Positions 46,863 to 49,957 of a stretch of DNA of 49,957 bases are shown here, one piece after another. A program made the translations under genes and the position numbers. The notes beneath the pieces are model-generated. The model saw only the letters and a list, made by a program, of their open reading frames with translations. It had not been told where the DNA came from and did no database searches. Each line of letters opens with the position of its first letter. Position 1 is the stretch's first letter. This DNA is from Candidatus Geothermarchaeota archaeon (lineage in GTDB: Archaea; Thermoproteota; Nitrososphaeria; Geothermarchaeales; JDFR-13). The DNA lies in NCBI GenBank assembly GCA_015523605.1, contig WAKC01000046.1, positions 1 through 49,957 on the forward strand. The letters run 5' to 3'.

Positions 46863-47689
46863 ACTCTTCTCCCCCTAATAAACATATATACCCCCACCAT
46901 ACCCAGAATAAGATAAAATAGTATGGAGATTACTACAGTCCATATAGAGATAATATCGCTATATTCACCTACGAGGAGATACAAATATATCATATCTGGA
47001 GCAAGGACGAGTAATTGATTCGATGGAGGTAATGGCTTCAGCAATATCAATGGAAGTATCAATATCAAGGATAGCTCAATATTTCGTAATACAACACCTA
47101 CAAATAGACCGGCTAAATGATATGATATATAGCCGAGTAAAAAGGCTATTAGGAGATGAATAGATAGTCCAATATATGGAAAACCGGCTCTAAAGAGAAA
47201 TATGGAGTACCCCAAAAAAACCAGTGACCCCAGTATAGAAATATATATGAAGGCCGCCAAAGCATGTATGGTAAGAAACTTCTTCCTAGAGAGCCCTACC
47301 AAATTCATATAAACCTTATAATGGCCCCTTATTAGAGGGTCATATAAAAAAACATACGAAACAACGACCCATAATAAGCCATATAATATGGAAGCATCCC
47401 TATACATTTTTATTATAGAGGATATAACACTCCTATCCAGAAAATCTTGGTTATTTACCAATTTTAGATAATCGAACAAACTCTCATTTACCTCCATATT
47501 AATTTTCTCGAGGACTGACCAATTTGGCTCATCAAGGTAATCTGAAAGATGAACCATGACTCCTCTATATACTCCCTGTAAGTTTCCGAAGGTTAGATTA
47601 ACCATATAGACTATGGTAAAAATCAACATGGCAATTGACATATATATTAAAAACTTATGTGACCTTAACTGAAGCTCGATCGCCTTCAT
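46859..47689 (-). CDS. ABC-2-like permease of the cassette
   Basis: 276 residues with about six hydrophobic segments and a large extracellular loop of around 70 residues after the first helix (about 32-95), the layout of NosY/ABC-2 export permeases. The family signature is weak and sequence alone does not name a substrate. Starts 3 bases after the preceding stop and overlaps the following gene by 4. Confidence 0.7.
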   Translation of the reverse strand: MKAIELQLRSHKFLIYMSIAMLIFTIVYMVNLTFGNLQGVYRGVMVHLSDYLDEPNWSVLEKINMEVNESLFDYLKLVNNQDFLDRSVISSIIKMYRDASILYGLLWVVVSYVFLYDPLIRGHYKVYMNLVGLSRKKFLTIHALAAFIYISILGSLVFLGYSIFLFRAGFPYIGLSIHLLIAFLLGYISYHLAGLFVGVVLRNIELSLILILPLILLKPLPPSNQLLVLAPDMIYLYLLVGEYSDIISIWTVVISILFYLILGMVGVYMFIRGRRV

Positions 47690-47692
47690 TGA

Positions 47693-48595
47693 TTACCCCC
47701 TCTTGATGTAAATGATAATTAAAAACAAAATTATTAGCATAGATAATGTTATAACGGCTTGGATATCTACTTGGACAGTTGGACATAAATTGATGCACAC
47801 CACTTCGTTAACGACAAAATCCCTATACAAATCTATATACTCTTTAGAAAGTACAATATCTAGGTATATAAAGGAGATTTGAATTTCCTCGAAAACCGAG
47901 ACACTTTTAGCAATATTATTCAGCATCTTGATAATATCTCCTGGGAGAAGATATGCTGGGAGCACAAACATTGATTTCAGAGGTATCCGACCCCTCACTT
48001 CAGCCTTATATATTGGAAAAGCTATTTTTGAAGGTGTCTCTTCATAACCTAGTTTTGACGCCTCAATAACATACTCACTCATAAGAAGAATAACCTCCAA
48101 ATCATAGGCACCCCTTACCAATGCTGGTTTATCTGGATAATTAATCTGGCTTCCAAGGTATCTTGGATCTACATCCCCACTCAGTAAATAATCGAATGTA
48201 ATAGGGATATCAAAAAGAAACGGGCTAATCCCTATCAAATCGGTTCCAGAGTAAATATTACCCCTATAAATAAAGAAATTCATCTCAATATCTATATCAA
48301 CACGTTCACCGTTTACTATTAACCTCTCATTATAGTTAACAAACAGCTCATAAAAGCCAGACTCATTTTTCTGGGCTCTCACTTCCAAAGTACCTATACC
48401 ATCTGTTTCTAATACCAAGAATCTATAGTCATGTATTCCAGAACTGACAATAAGGATTAGCCTCTCAGATACCCTATCAAATATCAAAGGAGGTAGCCTT
48501 GATATATCCGTTATAGACGAATACTCCTCACCATTTATCAGGGATAGAGAGATAAACAAAAATACCATGAATAGGGCAAATATGTTTTTTATCAT
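47693..48595 (-). CDS. Membrane-anchored secreted protein of the ABC cassette, unknown
   Basis: 300 residues, unrecognised. A signal peptide (about 1-22, ending near LINGEE), a beta-rich outer domain, two cysteines in VVCINLC near 265, and a C-terminal transmembrane helix (about 277-298) followed by KRG. This is the topology of a type I cell-surface protein. ATGA overlap with the preceding secreted protein shows strict coupling. It could be a receptor, immunity or anchoring factor for that protein. Confidence 0.65.
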   Translation of the reverse strand: MIKNIFALFMVFLFISLSLINGEEYSSITDISRLPPLIFDRVSERLILIVSSGIHDYRFLVLETDGIGTLEVRAQKNESGFYELFVNYNERLIVNGERVDIDIEMNFFIYRGNIYSGTDLIGISPFLFDIPITFDYLLSGDVDPRYLGSQINYPDKPALVRGAYDLEVILLMSEYVIEASKLGYEETPSKIAFPIYKAEVRGRIPLKSMFVLPAYLLPGDIIKMLNNIAKSVSVFEEIQISFIYLDIVLSKEYIDLYRDFVVNEVVCINLCPTVQVDIQAVITLSMLIILFLIIIYIKRG

Positions 48596-49149
48596 TTCGG
48601 TGGATAGTAAACCCTACTATAATCGTGATGATCGATTTCTGTCTCTACAAATATGCAGAAGGGTCGATTAGTTATCTCCACCACATGATGAAAATCCGCT
48701 TCAACCTTATATCTCCAACCCTGATCTGTAACATCAAAGTAATAATCGATGTGCTCCTGAAGGTCATAACTAGGGCCACAAATCCATGCATCAGACTCTT
48801 TGTAACCCAAGACCGTCCCGAATCCTACCCACCTATCAGATAGTGAGCTGTGTATATCTGCAATACCTCCTCCGATGACGAAGCCAGGTGTAGTCCATTC
48901 AACATCAACAGTAAAACTAGCTTGAACTCCGTTTCTTGCTCCAGAACCACTTAACACCAGCTGAGTAGGATCTGCTCCTTGACTCTCAATATAAGTACTC
49001 AATAATATATGTTCTAGATGACTGTTGATCATTGGATTTGCTAATACCGAGTTGTTACTATTATATACCACTAATAGAATAGTCACAAACATAATAAGAA
49101 GGATAACTATATACGGTTTTTCTACCCCAACTACCATAACAATCCCCAT
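48592..49149 (-). CDS. Secreted protein heading the ABC cassette, unknown
   Basis: 185 residues, unrecognised. An N-terminal hydrophobic segment (about 13-29) reads as a signal peptide or anchor, followed by a region rich in Gly, Ser, Trp and His with two cysteines (ICGPS, FCIFV) that may pair, and several beta-strand-like stretches. No enzyme motif was found. A TATAGATA box lies 21-28 bases before the ATG, fitting a leaderless first gene. It resembles a toxin, bacteriocin-like or matrix protein by position only. Confidence 0.62.
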   Translation of the reverse strand: MGIVMVVGVEKPYIVILLIMFVTILLVVYNSNNSVLANPMINSHLEHILLSTYIESQGADPTQLVLSGSGARNGVQASFTVDVEWTTPGFVIGGGIADIHSSLSDRWVGFGTVLGYKESDAWICGPSYDLQEHIDYYFDVTDQGWRYKVEADFHHVVEITNRPFCIFVETEIDHHDYSRVYYPPK

Positions 49150-49221
49150 AGAATTACCTAACTTTTATCTATCTATATTTGAGGATAGCATATATATCCT
49201 TAAACATGTATTTTTATATAG

Positions 49222-49297
49222 TGATTCGAATCATGTATGCACAAGTTCAAATTGATATATACATAGGTATTCGAAACAACCGTTTGTATGTATTCGA
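49222..49297. promoter_or_regulatory. Three phased ATTCGA boxes upstream of the cassette
   Basis: ATTCGA occurs at 49224, 49269 and 49292, spacings of 45 and 23 bases, close to four and two helical turns. The first lies in a 12-bp perfect palindrome TGATTCGAATCA (49222-49233); the other two share GTATTCGA. They sit 75-145 bases upstream of the five-gene cassette start and could bind one regulator in phase. Confidence 0.35.
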
Positions 49298-49391
49298 TTG
49301 TTAGGTTGTACGCCTCAAATATCCTATAATAACTAGTTTAAAGTCAATTAGATGGTTTAAATATTTGGAGATAAAGGAGAGGAGGGTGTTT

Positions 49392-49957
49392 TTAATAGGT
49401 TACACGTGAGATCCTAACTCTCCTACTTACTCTGTCAAGTTCTAGCCAGTCTTCAAAGTCTAGCTTAAACCTTCCAGTCTCTGCATTCTCTTTTACCTGT
49501 TCAGGACTTTTAGCTCCTGGAATTGGTAATATATTTGGATAGGCATCAATAAGCCATCGTAGAGCTAACTGAGCGGGAGTCTTATTATATTTCTTAGAGA
49601 GTTTTTGCAAAACCTTAACAACTTCATATATTTGGACCATATTCTCCCTAGTGAATAAAGGTTCTCTAGCTCTAACATCTTGGAACTGAGGTAGATTATC
49701 AGGTGTATACTTACCTGTCAAAGCACCCTTAGCAAGTGGGCTCCATGGAATAACGGTGAGATCATTAAGCAATGCATATGGAATCAGCTCCTTCTCTGCA
49801 TCCCTCTCAACAAGGTTATACCTAATCTGAAGAGATACGATATCAGTAGTAGACAGACATTCCCTAGCAGAGTCTACAAGCTCAACAGGGAAGTCACTCA
49901 ATCCGATATACCTAATTAGACCCATATTGACAAGCTGCTCAAGAGCCTTCATATACT
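49392..49957 (-). CDS. Aldo/keto reductase, 5' end cut by window edge
   Basis: At least 188 residues, the C-terminal two-thirds of an aldo/keto reductase; the frame stays open to the right edge and the track's ATG 49952 is not the true start. Seen: GLIRYIGLSDFPVELV, IVSLQIRYNLVERDAE, VIPWSPLAKGALTGKY and ILPIPGAKSPEQVKENAETG, the NADP(H)-binding C-terminal pattern. The catalytic Asp, Tyr, Lys and His lie in the missing part. Substrate unknown. Confidence 0.9.
   Translation of the reverse strand, partial: YMKALEQLVNMGLIRYIGLSDFPVELVDSARECLSTTDIVSLQIRYNLVERDAEKELIPYALLNDLTVIPWSPLAKGALTGKYTPDNLPQFQDVRAREPLFTRENMVQIYEVVKVLQKLSKKYNKTPAQLALRWLIDAYPNILPIPGAKSPEQVKENAETGRFKLDFEDWLELDRVSRRVRISRVTY

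Noticed and set aside
49222-49233. TGATTCGAATCA as a tRNA T-arm or attachment site
   Set aside because: It resembles GTTCGAATC, but no acceptor, D or anticodon stems flank it and no integrase is present.
1-49957. CRISPR array, rRNA, tRNA, insertion sequences
   Set aside because: No regularly spaced repeats, rRNA signatures, cloverleaf-like elements or transposase ORFs were recognised by eye; a dedicated tRNA scan would be needed to exclude intron-containing tRNAs.

Overview
The window reads as a thermophilic archaeon of the TACK/Thermoproteota side of the tree. It carries an eL13 ribosomal protein gene, a HerA-NurA-Mre11-Rad50 locus, an archaeal Ogg2 glycosylase, an archaeal ThiD-ThiN fusion, a geranylgeranyl-reductase-family enzyme for ether lipids and a type IA topoisomerase. 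Base composition is AT-rich by eye, with heavy use of ATA/AGG/AGA codons. Genes are tightly packed, and TATA-type promoters lie close to starts, which suggests many leaderless first genes. Genes inside operons have clear GGAGG/GGTG ribosome binding sites and often GTG or TTG starts. No rRNA, tRNA, CRISPR array, insertion sequence or integrase was seen. The exact lineage cannot be fixed from this window.

Layout. 1-6.0 kb: a truncated MFS transporter, a HAD hydrolase, two PLP aminotransferases and an AAA/DUF4143 ATPase. 6.1-7.8 kb: a flavin reductase coupled to a tandem-SIS protein. 7.8-10.2 kb: a thiamin operon (thiDN-thiW-P-loop NTPase). 10.3-12.3 kb: DedA overlapping eL13, convergent with a geranylgeranyl reductase. 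12.4-19.7 kb: a DNA end-resection operon read as nurA - orphan HAS-barrel-like protein - herA - mre11 - rad50. 19.9-24.4 kb: a DUF4097-like protein, a UPF0104 membrane protein, a DUF151 nuclease-like protein, an IMPase and a class III aminotransferase. 24.6-30.1 kb: a complete Opp/Dpp-type ABC importer. 30.1-33.8 kb: a DHDPS-like aldolase, a MYG1/DHH-like protein and a class III sirtuin in one unit, then a SLOG-type Rossmann protein and Ogg2. 33.8-43.8 kb: an acyl-CoA degradation island with two acyl-CoA dehydrogenases, a hydroxyacyl-CoA dehydrogenase/enoyl-CoA hydratase fusion, a thiolase with its DUF35 partner, SCP2 and an acyl-CoA ligase, with a MoaD-like ubiquitin fold protein attached. 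43.9-45.6 kb: topoisomerase IA. 45.6-49.1 kb: a translationally coupled five-gene ABC cassette headed by an unrecognised secreted protein. 49.4 kb to the end: a truncated aldo/keto reductase.

How they fit together. The peptide importer, aminotransferases and acyl-CoA genes suggest a heterotroph that takes up peptides and oxidises amino-acid- or fatty-acid-derived CoA esters. The sirtuin carries the Y-x-x-R signature of deacylases that remove acidic acyl groups, which would suit a cell with many acyl-CoA intermediates. The two most unusual systems are the extra HAS-barrel-like subunit inside the nurA/herA operon and the five-gene secreted protein/ABC cassette, which has three helically phased ATTCGA boxes in front of it.
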